Assembly: GCF_963082655.1 (NCBI RefSeq)
Contig: NC_081554.1
Coordinates: forward strand, 94,742,245-94,806,244
Length of the DNA stretch: 64,000 nt
Source of the DNA: Stomoxys calcitrans
Taxonomy: Eukaryota; Arthropoda; Insecta; Diptera; Muscidae
Direction: 5' to 3'
The notes beneath the pieces are model-generated. The model did not search any database and was not told the origin of the DNA. It saw only the letters and a list, made by a program, of their open reading frames with translations. Below are positions 45,330 through 55,921 of this stretch, one piece after another. The translations under genes were made by a program, and so were the position numbers. Every line of letters begins with the position of its first letter. Position 1 is the stretch's first letter.

Positions 45330-46028
45330 TAAGTATATAGCCAGGAAGCCAACCAGTAATAAGACTTATTTATTTCAAGGCAGGCTACTACTGAATCTTC
45401 AGTTCTCCCATTCTCTATACCCTCGAGTAGTTTAAATTCTTAGTACACGAACCATTTCTCCACACACCCATGGTTCCTGGATAAGAACCACGTCAAATCC
45501 TCCTGGCATCGGAAGGACCTTTGGTGCTGCCGAAGCGTTTTACAGCGGTGGAGATTTATCTGCAAAAACCGGACCATAGTCAATATTCAAAATTTCCACC
45601 AATGTTGCGTTAGCCTCTTCCTCTGATTCAGCATGGAGTTCATCCTTACAAGATTCGTTCGATCTTGTCATGATGAGTTTCCTTACGCATCCTAGGACGG
45701 GGAAGAAAGCAGTGGAACCAATCTTCCGCAGGACACTGGCTACTTGCGGTGTGGACGATTCTTCCTTAGATGCTTCCCTAGCTGCTACCCGCGAAGTTCA
45801 TTTTAAATTTCGCCCTTCCCCGCTGGCGCTCACCTTAAAGCCCAATCCAACCTGACGACCTACCCACAGAGCTTATCGAGTTCCGCCTCGACGGGTTCCC
45901 CTCCTGTTTTGACCGTGGTGGGAGGATTTTCCGTCTCTTGCAAACCACCATACTTTAGAGATGTGGTGGATAGTTCCTCAGACAAGTGCTCAGCAACAAC
46001 TGTTTATTCGTCTTCCGATGTTAACAAT
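45330..46028 (-). pseudogene. Non-LTR retrotransposon ORF1 end and endonuclease start (relic)
   Basis: On the minus strand LRKIGSTAFFPVLG and ESEEEANATLVEILNIDYGP are readable at 45740-45585, followed by GGFDVVLIQEPWVCGE at about 45515-45465. The last is the start of a Jockey-type endonuclease (VxLIQEPW motif). It joins ORF1 sequence directly, probably through a deletion. A subfamily B array follows on the right. Confidence 0.5.
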
Positions 46029-48640
46029 AACAAGAAGTCAAGATCCCAGATCGGTTTATATGGCAGCTATATCGGGTTATGAACCGATTTGAACCTTATT
46101 TGACACAGTTGTTGAAAGTAAAAATAAAATACGTCATGCAAAATTTCAGCCAAATCGGATAGGAATTGCGCCCTCTAAAAGCTCAAGAAGTCAAATCCCC
46201 AGATCTGTTTATATGACAGCTATATCAGGTTATGAACCGATTTCAACCATACTTGGCATAGTTGTTGGATATCATAACGAAATACTTCGTGCAAAAATTC
46301 ATTCAAATCGGATAAGAATTGTGCCCTCTAGAGGCTCAAGAAGTCAAGACCCAAGATCGGTTTATATGGCAGCTATATCAGGTTATGAACCGATTTAAAC
46401 CATACTTGGCACAGTTGTTGGGTATCATAACAAAACACGTCGTGCGAAATTCCATTCCTATCGGATAAGAATTGCGCCCTCTAGAGGCTCAAGAAGTCAA
46501 GACCCAAGATCGGTTTATATGGCAGCTATATCAGGTTATGGGCCGATTTGAACCATACTTGGCACAGTTGTTGGATATCATAACAAAACACGTCGTGCAC
46601 AATTTCATTCTGATCGGATAAGAATTGTGCACGCTAGAGGCTCAAGAAATCAAGACCCAAGATCGGTTTATATGGCAGCTATATCAGGTTATGGGCCGAT
46701 TTGAACCATACTTGGCACAGTTGTTGAATATCATAACAAAACACGTCGTGCACAATTTCATTCCTATCGGATAATGAAGATCCAAGACCCAAGATCGGTT
46801 TATATGGCAGCTATATCAGGTTATTTACCGATTTGAACCATACTTGGCACAGTTGTTGTATATAATAACAAAACACGACGTGCAAAATTTCATTCAAATC
46901 GGGTAAGAATTGCGCACGCTAGAGGCTCAAGAAGTCAAGACCCAAGATCGGTTTATATGGCAGCTATATCAGGTTATGGACCGATTTGAACTATACTTGG
47001 CACAGTTGTTGGATATCATAACAAAACACGTCGTGCACAATTTCATTCTGATCGCATAAGAATTGTGCACGCTAGAGGCTCAAGAAGTCAAGACCCAAGA
47101 TCGGTTTATATGGCAGCTATATTAGGTTATGAACCGATTTGAACCATACTTGGCACAGTTGTTGGATATCATAACAAAACACGTCGTGCAAAATTTCATT
47201 CCTATCGGATAAGAATTGCGCACTCTAGAGGCTCAAGAAGTCAAGACCCAAGATCGGTTTATATGGCAGCTATATCAGGTTATGGACCGATTTGAACCAT
47301 ACTTGGCACAGTTGTTGGATATCATAACAAAACACGACGTGCAAAATTTCATTCTGATCGGGTAAGAATTGTGCACGCTAGAGGCTCAAGAAGTCAAGAC
47401 CCAAGATCGGTTTATATGGCAGCTATATCAGGTTATGAACCGATTTGAACCATACTTGGCACAGTTGTTGGATATCATAACAAAACACGTCGTGCAAAAT
47501 TTCATTCCTATCGGATAAGAATTGCACACTCTAGAGGCTCAAGAAGTCAAGACCCAAGATCGGTTTATGTGGCAGCTATATCAGGTTATGGACCGATTTG
47601 AACCATACTTGGCACAGTTGTTGGATATCATAACAAAACACGTCGTGCAAAAATTCATTCCAATCGGATAAGAATTGCGCACTCTAGAGGCTCAAGAAGT
47701 CAAGACCCAAGATCGGTTTATATGGCAGCTATATCAGGTTATGGGCCGATTTGAACCATACTTGGCACAGTTGTCGAATATCATAACAAAACACGTCGTG
47801 CACAATTTCATTCTGATCGAATAAGAATTGTGCACGCTAGAGGCTCAAGAAGTCAAGACCCAAGATCGGTTTATATGGCAGCTATATTAGGTTATGAACC
47901 GATTTGAACCATACTTGGCACAGTTGTTGGATATCATAACAAAACACGTCGTGCAAAATTTCATTCCTATCGGATAAGAATTGCGCACTCTAGAGGCTCA
48001 AGAAGTCAAGACCCAAGATCGGTTTATATGGCAGCTATATCAGGTTATGGACCGATTTGAACCATACTTAACACAGTTGTTGGATATAATAACAAAACAC
48101 GACGTGCAAAATTTCATTCTGATCGGGTAAGAATTGCGCACGCTAGAGGCTCAAGAAGTCAAGACCCAAGATCGGTTTATATGGCAGCTATATCAGGTTA
48201 TGGACCGATTTGAACTATACTTGGCGCAGTTGTTGGATATCATAACAAAACACGTCGTGCAAAAATTCATTCCAATCGGATAAGAATTGCGAACTCTAGA
48301 GGCTCAAGAAGTCAAGACCCAAGATCGGTTTATATGGCAGCTATATCAAAACATGGACCGATATGGCCCATTTACAATACCAACCGACCTACACTAATAA
48401 GAAGTATTTGTGCAAAATTTCAAGCGGCTAGCTTTACTCCTTCGGAAGTTAGCGTGCTTTCGACAGACAGACGGACGGACGGACGGACGGACAGACGGAC
48501 GGACATGGCTAGATCGACATAAAATTTCACGACGATCAAGAATATATATACTTTATGGGGTCTTAGACGAATATTTCGAGTAGTTACAAACAGAATGACG
48601 AAATTAGTATACCCCCATCTTATGGTGGAGGGTATAAAAA
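46029..48640 (+). mobile_element. Subfamily B element with a long 153 bp tandem array
   Basis: It starts AACAAG joined directly to AAGTCAAGATC, so the palindrome and left arm are missing. The GATCGGTTTATATGGCAGC mark occurs at 46508, 46661, 46793, 46946, 47099, 47252, 47405, 47558, 47711, 47864, 48017, 48170 and 48323. Spacing is exactly 153 bp except one shortened 132 bp unit. Unit types recur in order (see findings). The right end has a GACGGACGGACGGACGG tract, GATCAAGAATATATATAC and TATGGTGGAGGGTATAAAAA. Confidence 0.88.
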
Positions 48641-48930
48641 GAAAAACCTAAATATTATATTAACATCAACATTGTATCCTCAAATATTAAATTATTTTAA
48701 ATATAAACTTCCAAACGAATTACTAAAGTTTGTACTTGAAGTTGTTGAATAAAAAGCAATTCCCGAAGCAATTTAACAACAAATTGCTGCTATTTATAAA
48801 CCATTTATGTCGATAAGGCATTACCAGTATCTTTTCGAAAATCATTCTATTCGGTCATTCAGAGCGTTTCAGTTAGCGAACGTGCGAGTTAGTTATATTA
48901 AAATAAAAACGATTTGATTATTCTGACGAA
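48641..48930 (+). promoter_or_regulatory. Putative promoter and 5' untranslated region of the Ly6-like gene
   Basis: Two matches to the arthropod initiator consensus TCAKTY lie at 48855-48860 (TCATTC) and 48869-48874 (TCAGTT), 60-75 bases before the start codon. No TATA box is seen at the expected distance. The assignment is by sequence only. Confidence 0.35.
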
Positions 48931-48994
48931 ATGGAATTTAGAGATTCTTTTTTTGTAACCCTTGTGATATTATTAACGTCAACTTCATCCAAAA
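48931..48994 (+). CDS. Secreted cysteine-rich Ly6/DUF753-like protein, exon 1 (signal peptide)
   Basis: The ATG is preceded by GACGAA and followed by G, a good insect start context. The 21 complete codons MEFRDSFFVTLVILLTSTSS plus Lys form a short N-region and a hydrophobic core, a typical signal peptide. The exon ends at AAAA|GTTAGT, a good donor, leaving one codon base (phase 1). The matching acceptor at 52572 needs exactly this phase. The predicted product is secreted or GPI-anchored; the small family is common in insects and poorly characterised. Intron 1 is 3578 bp and holds a subfamily F array and a LINE 3' end. No expression evidence can be inferred from sequence alone. Confidence 0.68.
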
Positions 48995-50007
48995 GTTAGT
49001 TAACAAATTGGGAATATAACAAATCAGATCAGTATTACGATGTATTACAAATGACGAAATGGTATCAAATATCCAATAGCAAAGTCAACGTCCATTAATA
49101 CCGCCAAAGGATTTTCCATAAAAAATGTTACGTTGTCCTGCTCAAAGGTGTTTTTTTATCTATTGCGGAGAATAATTTACGCTGCTATTACAATATAAGA
49201 CTTGTCACATGAGCTGGCATTTTCTGTATTCAAAAGACTTGTCTTATGTACGTCAAATAGACGTCAAATACAGCGTGCTCCAATCAGCATGTGTCTACAT
49301 ATACGTTCGATGAAATAAAAGCGCGATTTAACCAAAAAAAGCTGCATATATATTCCAAAATCCATTTTCATAATAAATTTTTCGTACTTACCACATGATG
49401 TGTGCAACATGCAAAAGATAGCAACAGAGTTGCTACCTTTTAATTATACAAAAAAATGAAAAACATGGTTCAATTAAGACATTTGTTCATTCAATTAAAA
49501 AATTCGCTGAAATCGGAGCTATATTGTATTATTGATTAATAATTTTGTAATTTGGATTTATGACAAGCTTAAAAGTTCATTTAAAGTAGTAAATTATGAA
49601 AGTTGTCCCTTCTCTTAAATAACATTCATTTTTTTTAATTTAATAAAAGGATATAACTGATATTTTTTTGGGTTATTAAAAAATATTTAATTTTATTGGA
49701 TTAAATTGCTGATAAAACATGTAATATATTGATTTAAAATAATTATTTTTTAATTTAGTTTTCTACAAGAAAGAAGAAAAAATTGCCTTCTATTTATAAG
49801 CCTCTCTTCATTGTCGTGGATATCGTCTCTAAAAGGTATAATGAATCAAATAATTTATATACATATTAAAATGAATAGTAATAAATACCAATCTTTGCAT
49901 TTTGCGCAAAAAATTCAGATCCAAATGAAGGAATACTGCATTTGTTATCTTCCGTCATCAGCGTCGTTTTCCAAGCCAATATAGTCTCTATGAGGATAAT
50001 AACATCT
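48995..50007. other. Intron 1, left part; nothing recognised
   Basis: AT-rich intronic sequence. A faint dispersed repeat (GGATTTATGACAAGCTTAA) lies at 49553-49571, shared with 40968 and 8414. Confidence 0.4.
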
Positions 50008-51735
50008 TTTTATATATAAGAATCTATTTGTGTTTGTTTTTTGGTTTGTTTGTGTGTTGCTTATAGACTCAAAAACGGCTGAACCGACTTTCTTGAAATT
50101 TTCACAGATGATGCATAATGATCCCGTGGTGAAAATAGGGTACTACATTTTTTGATATCCTTTACCCTAATTTTCAGAAGCGATGGTGCGATTTAAGCGA
50201 AATTTTGTGTGCTCGCTTATAGCAATCTAAAAACAAAAATTCCGTATCCAAATTTCGGAGGGAGTACCTAGGGGGACCGCCTTAACCCCAAACCTACCAA
50301 ATATATATAGACCAATTACGACAATATGGGACTCAAATGAACGGTAATTAAGATTAGAAAATGTATCTGATATCCAATTGTCGGACCAAGTGCTTGGGGC
50401 ACCACCCAACCCCCAAAACATCCCTAAATCGGGCATATTTACCGATCATGGCAAAATGGGACTCAAATGAAAGGTATTTGCTAATAGAATACGAATCTGG
50501 TATCCAAATGTGAGACCAAGTTTCTGGGGCTCCACCCCTTCTCCAAAACACCCCCCAAACAGGACTTATTTACTGACCATGGCAATATGGAGCTTAAATA
50601 AAAGCTATTTGAGAGTAGAATACGAATCTGATATCCAAACGTGGGACCAAATATTTGGAGGCCGCCCCTCCTCAAGAACATGCCCCAAAGAGGACAAATT
50701 TACGACCATATCAATATGGAGCTCAAATGAAAGGTCGAAAGAACGAAAGTACGAATCTGATATCGATATTCGGGAAAAAGTTTCAATGGGGCCACCCCAA
50801 CCCCATAACACCACCCAAATAGAAAGAATTTGCTGACCATTGGGATTCAATATGGGACTCAAATAAGAGGTATTTTAGAGTAGGACACGAATCTGATATA
50901 TATTTTCAAGCCAAGTCACTGAGTGCCCGCCCCATCCCCCCAACCCGTTCATGTTTGCAGACTGTGGAAATATGGGGGTCAAATGAAAAGTATTTGGGAG
51001 TGGTCCCGAATCAACATTCGGGACACCACCAAACAACAAAAACCCCCAAGTAGGACGTATTAGCACGCCAAGACAATTTTGGTCTTCAAGACAGTAGAGC
51101 TCGATACGGATAGCTTTTAGGGTCTTTACCCCAAACCGGACAAATTTGCTGACTTTTGCATTAAGGGGTTTAAATGAAAGGTATTTGAGATTAGAAACGA
51201 ATTTGAAATCCAATTTCGAGGCCAATGGCAATATGGGGTTTAAATAAATGATGTATCGATATATGAGAATAGAGATGCTGATATATTTTCAGGGTTAAAT
51301 GTTTCGGGGATAACGCCACTCCCCAAAACACCCCTAAATCGGGCATATTTACCGACCATGTTGATGTGGGGCTCAAATGAAAGGTATTGGGGAGTAGAGC
51401 TCGAAATTGATACCCACTTTCAGGACCAATTTTCTGGGGGTCTACCCCTTTCCCAAAATACCCCACAAACAACAATTATTTACTGACCATGGCAATATGG
51501 GGCTTTTTTGGGCACCGCCCCTACCCCAAAACACCCCCCATAAATTTACCGACCATGCCAATAAGTGTTTTAAATGAAAGATATTTAAGATAAGAAAACA
51601 TATTTTATAACCAATTTTGGGATCAAGTGTTGGGGGGACGCCTCATCCTTTAAACTCTCCTTAAATCAATGGTAATTTGAGGTATAAATAAATGGTATTT
51701 GTCAGAATAGCACAATACTGATACTTTTCTCGCAA
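50008..51735 (+). repeat. Subfamily F array, copy 2, inside the Ly6-like intron
   Basis: The left end has TATATATAAGAATCTATTTG, GACTCAAAAACGGCTGAACC and GACTTTCTTGAAATTTTCAC, a leader reminiscent of Helitron-like elements of other insects. About ten units follow (GGCAATATGGAGCTTAAATA, GAATACGAATCTGATATCC). The order of units parallels 37860-39250, so the two are copies of one element of about 1.7 kb, not independent arrays. Confidence 0.75.
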
Positions 51736-51919
51736 TTTTCGCATTACATATGTGTGAAAGAACACACAACAAAACGCAGGAATTGATACTCACAATTTGT
51801 ATTATTAAATAACAATTTAATGCGTACTATTAAAAATACGTTCAACGAATATCTTCTTTACCAATCACTTGCCTTGATACAAAAAAGCGGGTTTCAATGT
51901 CAAAAATAATTAAAGCAAT

Positions 51920-52330
51920 TAACGCCTTGTATGTTTTGGAGTATTTGAGAGAAAGATTCTTCGTAAAATATATGGACCAGTTTGCGTTAACGGAGAATAT
52001 AGGTGACGTATGAACCATTAGCTGTATGAGCTGTATAACGACGTTGCATAGTTACACGCATCAAAATACAACGGCTGCGTTAGCTGGGTCATGTTGTCAG
52101 AATGGATGAAGAAGCTCCAGCAAAGAAGTCTTTTGAAGGCAAACACGGTGGTACACGCAAACCGGGAAGACCAAAAGCCCGATGGAAAGATCAAGTTGTG
52201 GGAGACACCTCGAAACTTGGTGTCAGAGATTTTAGAATGAGCGCAGAAGATCGAGGCGCTTGGAACGCTATTCTACGTTCGGCTAGTGGAACAAATATTC
52301 TGTCATAGCCAATTAAAGTAAAGTATGTAG
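51920..52330 (+). pseudogene. CFDP2-like LINE, 3' end only
   Basis: The plus strand codes for the C-terminal part of the LINE at 27682-29375: VFGVFERKILRKIYGPVCVN-like sequence near 51935-51995 (with differences) and MDEEAPAKKSFEGKHGGTRK followed by GRPKARWKDQVVGDTSKLG at 52102-52308, ending FGTNILS-like at the stop and a TAAAGTAAAG tail. It is 5' truncated and lies in intron 1 of the Ly6-like gene, in sense orientation. The last 68 codons are intact. Confidence 0.78.
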
Positions 52331-52572
52331 GTCAATACCATGTTTAATCGCTGAAATTTAGGTCTATATTTTTTCTGTGTACATACGACAAGTCTTATCG
52401 TGTTGTAGCAGCTTTAGACTCTCTATCGAATAGCTTCGCAGCAGTTTCAAAATCATCTGCAGATGTCTTGCTCCAAAGACTCTAACTAGTGTTCGATGAT
52501 ACACGATGTTATACATATTTATAGTTATTCTTATTTTTCAATCACAAACCCTTTAATATTTCTATGTTGCAG

Positions 52573-52704
52573 TTCTGTGCTATGCCATTGTTTGCTACAA
52601 ATGTGATTCCATCTCACTTGAGGCATGTGCCACCTCATTAAATGTTACGGAATTGCCATACGAGAACTGTCCTTCAGCGTCCTTGCAATGTACAATGTCC
52701 ATAG
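52573..52704 (+). CDS. Secreted cysteine-rich Ly6/DUF753-like protein, exon 2
   Basis: A clean acceptor (CTTTAATATTTCTATGTTGCAG) is better described as a pyrimidine-rich tract ending in TTGCAG at 52572. With phase 1 input from exon 1 the exon reads ILCYAIVCYKCDSISLEAC then ATSLNVTELPYENCPSASLQ and CTMSI, and ends at the donor ATAG|GTGAGT with one leftover base. It is thus a symmetric phase 1-1 exon of 132 bp, the usual form of extracellular domain exons. The CYKCDS start and later CA..NCP..LQC spacing fit the Ly6/uPAR-like DUF753 family of dipteran secreted proteins. Further cysteine exons are expected downstream but were not found before 64000. N-V-T is a potential N-glycosylation site. Confidence 0.7.
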
Positions 52705-53015
52705 GTGAGTACATTAGTGTATTGCAAATATAGCATTGCATTACTAATTTTAAATGGAAAAAATATTATTTGCATAATAAAACACTGATGAATATCAAAT
52801 ATGCTCTCATCGCTACACTGAAAACAAATTTCCTAACTTGAAGATTTGAGCCATAGATGTCGAACTTAATATAAAGTCACTACCCATTCTTGTGGTGGAA
52901 TCCCTTTGAAACTTGAAAGAAGCATTCGGTTTACTGATAATCAAACACTAAACCTGTGTGTGTATGTATTGTAGTAAATTTCCCAAGATATCAGGTTTGA
53001 AAAGAAATATAAAGA
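52705..53015. other. Intron 2 of the Ly6-like gene; nothing recognised
   Basis: AT-rich sequence following the GTGAGT donor; no domain exon or repeat family was identified. Confidence 0.4.
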
Positions 53016-54079
53016 AACAAGTAATGACGGGCTAGTGTCGGGCGAAATCAACCTCTTGATATCCTACACCACATTGGATACGAAGGCTAAGTTGTCGAAT
53101 TTAAAATTTGCTTAAATTTGATATGCAGAATATTGATCATAACCAGTACATAAGGGAAGATCGATTAATAAATGGGTTAGTAAATGCCTTACAAGTGAAA
53201 ATGGGGAGATGCATATATATGGGACCTATATCTAAAACTGAACAAATTTCTATGAAATACAAATTTTGTAAAGATTGCTTAACAAATTACTAAATTATTG
53301 AGTTTTATTTAAAATCGGACTAAAATATATATGGAAGCTATTTCTAATCCGAACCAATTTCAATTAAATTCAAAAGCAATACCGGAAGTCATAAGGGAAT
53401 CTTTTGTGCTAATTTTCGATTAACAAATGACCAAATTATTGTAATTCTAGTTCAAATCACACGAACATATATATGGGAGCTATATCTAAATCTGCACCGA
53501 TCTCTATGAAATTCAACAATAAAGCCGAGACTTATAAGAGAATCTCTCGCGAAAAATTTAGAATCGGTTTACAAATGACGATATAATTGCAATTTTAGTC
53601 CAAATCGGACAAACATATAAATGGGCGCTATATCTAAGTCTATACTGATTTCTATGAAATTCACAAATAATGTCGTGATTTATAAGAGAATCCCTCGCGC
53701 AATATTTCGTGAGAATTAGTTTACAAATGAAAATATAATTGTAATTTTAGTCCAAAACGGACGAACATATATATGGGAGCAATATTCAAATCTGAACCCA
53801 TTTTTTTCCAATTTCAAAAGGTTTTTCTATAGTCCCAAGAAAATGCTGTGCCAAATTTTAATTCGATCGGATGAAAATTGCGACCTGTACTTTGTATACA
53901 AATTAGCATGGACAAACGGACAGACGAACAGACAGACGGGCATAATTAAATCGAATCAGAAAGTGATTCTGAGTCGATCGGTATACTTATAAATGGGTCT
54001 ATCTCTCTTCCTTCTGGGTGTTACAACTAATTCACTAAATTATAAAACCCTTTACCCCAGCAGTGGTGTAGGGCATAAA
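53016..54079 (+). mobile_element. Subfamily E element, full length
   Basis: It starts AACAAGTAATGACGGGC with a degenerate palindrome (GTGTCGGGCGAA), then the arm ATATCCTACACCACATTGG. It ends with GGACAAACGGACAGACG, TCAGAAAGTGATTCTGAG and the arm CAGTGGTGTAGGGCATAAA. The interior has units with ACATATATATGGGAGC and ATCTCTATGAAATTC. The arms pair over CCTACACCAC, different from the A and B arms. Confidence 0.75.
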
Positions 54080-54169
54080 CACTATATTTAATACCAAACA
54101 AAAGAATTTAAAAGAAATATGTTTTCTTAAAAATCTTCCTTTCTTCTAGTTGTCTTTGGGATGCTTTTA

Positions 54170-54885
54170 AATAAGGTTAAGTTATGTTAGGAGTAAGTGA
54201 TAGTCTGCCGTCAGACTCACATGGATATTTTTGTTCATTGTGATAACACAGGAGAAAGAAGATAACTTCTATATCCTACCGTTGAACAATCCAGATCGCT
54301 CTAAAACAACCCAACAACTTGCGAATGTGTACATCCGCAAAATCAGAAAAGTTCTCAAAGAAATGGGAACCTAACGTGGAACTCATTCTGACTTCCTGTG
54401 TGGGACACACACAGCAGATGTTCTACAGTCTCTTCTTCCTCGACGTCCTCACAGCTTCTGTAGAAGTCGTTACTTGCACTTACCTGATGACGGCCAGCGA
54501 CAGCAAGGCGTAAGACCTCTTCAAGTCTAGATTGGACCACATAATTTTGATCTGTTTACAACCCCCACTTTGTGATAATCTGTTATTTGTTGCCCTTTGG
54601 GCCTGAACCTATAGACTTAGCCTACTTGCCGCTAGAGGCAGAGCCACGGATTCCAGTTTACCTGTAATGTGTAAGGTAGTCCCTAGTCTCGCAAGCTCGT
54701 CTGCTCTACAGTTCCCAGGGATATCTCTGTGGCCCGGCAACCATAACAGATAAATTTTGAACTGGTAAACCAACCCGTTGAGGGATCTGCGACAGTCGAG
54801 GATGGTTTTCAAATTTAGAAATATGTTCCCCATAAACTTAATGGCAGCTTGGATGTCTGAGAAGATATTTATGTAGGGTGATCAT
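54170..54885 (-). pseudogene. Non-LTR retrotransposon RNase H end and 3' region (relic)
   Basis: The minus strand gives LDCRRSLNGLVYQFKIYLLW, LPGHRDIPGNCRADELARLG at 54780-54680, then the ORF2 tail (VAGRHQVSASNDFYRSCEDV, EETVEHLLCVSH) at 54510-54400, and the 3' region with CCCATTTCTTTGAGAAC. It is the same family as 1757-3085, without the inversion. Stop codons and a frame change separate the two coding parts. Confidence 0.72.
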
Positions 54886-55379
54886 TAAACCAGATTTTTT
54901 CCAAATCTGTTTTTTGAAAAAGCTAATTTTTCAAGTATTACCTTTTTCAAAAACCTGTTTAAGTTTTGAGATTGAAAAAAAAAACTGGTTAAACAAGTAA
55001 ACCATTTTAAAATTATTTAAATAAACCTTTAGATGAAGTCAAATCCTTTTGACACTTTCTGAGACAACATTGATTTAGCGGCGACAACATGTCGATAAAA
55101 ATCTTTTGAAGGAAATATTGGTATGAAATTTCCGAAGAAAACGAAATTTTCTCTAAACTAAATTTCAATGATATTTTATCTTAAGACAAAAGCTCTATAA
55201 ATTTTTTTTCATACATTTTTTGCCCCAGTTTGATGAACTTTTCTGACCATGTCTGATCATGGTATGATTTTCGCTTAATTTTTTTTATACATAGGTGTCT
55301 GAGGAGTTTATAGAACTTCAGATTGCATCTACGGGACGATTTGTTTGCCCAATTGCCTACCTTGATGCTTTCAGATTTT
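54886..55379. other. No gene recognised
   Basis: AT-rich sequence with oligo-T/A inverted words (AAACCAGATTTTTTCC and AAAAAAACTGGTT, 54892-54985). No family recognised. Confidence 0.3.
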
Positions 55380-55560
55380 TATACCCTACACCACTGCTGT
55401 GGAACAGGGTATTATAACTGTGTGCGTTCCATAAGGAAGAGCGTCAGACCCATTAAAAATATACCTATCGACTCAGAATCACTTTCTGATTCGGTTTAGC
55501 TATGTCCGTCTGTCTGTCGGTTTGTCCATGCTAATTTGTGTACAAAGAACAGGTACCTTG
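55380..55560 (-). repeat. Subfamily E terminal fragment
   Basis: TATACCCTACACCACTGCTG, GACTCAGAATCACTTTCTG and TATGTCCGTCTGTCTG are the inverse of the right end of the element at 53016-54079. The remainder is absent. Confidence 0.6.
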
Positions 55561-55717
55561 TGAAATTGGAAAAATAAATTATTATCGCATTTTTTTTATT
55601 TGCAATTTATATTGGAAATATAAGACAATAAGCAAAACAAATCACAAACAAGTAAAATGGCGTTAAGTTCGGCCGGGCCCAACTTTGGATACCCACCACC
55701 TCGGGTATATATGTAAA

Positions 55718-55722
55718 CCACC
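55718..55722. other. Target-site duplication, left copy
   Basis: CCACC directly precedes the 3' LTR and is repeated at 60093-60097 beyond the 5' LTR. A 5 bp duplication is usual for copia integrase. Confidence 0.85.
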
Positions 55723-55903
55723 TTTTAGCAGAGCAAAAATAAAATACGTCTTTTCAGTTGAACGATTTGATATAACTATGAAGAAAATATTTTATTGACA
55801 TAAGTTTCAAAGACAAGAACAAACAAAAAAAAATAATTTACAAAATCAAAGCCTACTTGTTTTGTTCGCACAAGTACATTTTCAAATAAGTACTTTTCTA
55901 ACA
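55723..55903 (-). repeat. Copia 3' LTR
   Basis: In element orientation it runs TGTTAGAAAAGTAC to CTCTGCTAAAA, 181 bp. It matches the 5' LTR except for nine instead of ten A's in one run. It contains AATAAAATATTTTC and an AT-rich start. The ends are an imperfect TGTTAG/CTAAAA inverted repeat and not TG/CA at both ends. Confidence 0.9.
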
Positions 55904-55914
55904 CCCCCACTCGA
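55904..55914 (-). other. Copia polypurine tract
   Basis: GAGTGGGGGTG lies directly before the 3' LTR on the element strand, just after the pol stop codon. Such tracts prime plus-strand DNA synthesis. Confidence 0.75.
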
Positions 55915-55921
55915 ACAAAAT

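Noticed and set aside
46029..48640. Regular direct repeats that might suggest a CRISPR array
   Set aside because: The units are 153 bp without short constant repeats and variable spacers, the host is eukaryotic, and no cas genes are present.
48855..48900. DPE or MTE core-promoter motif after the initiator
   Set aside because: GCGAACGTG is present but not at the required distance from either initiator candidate.
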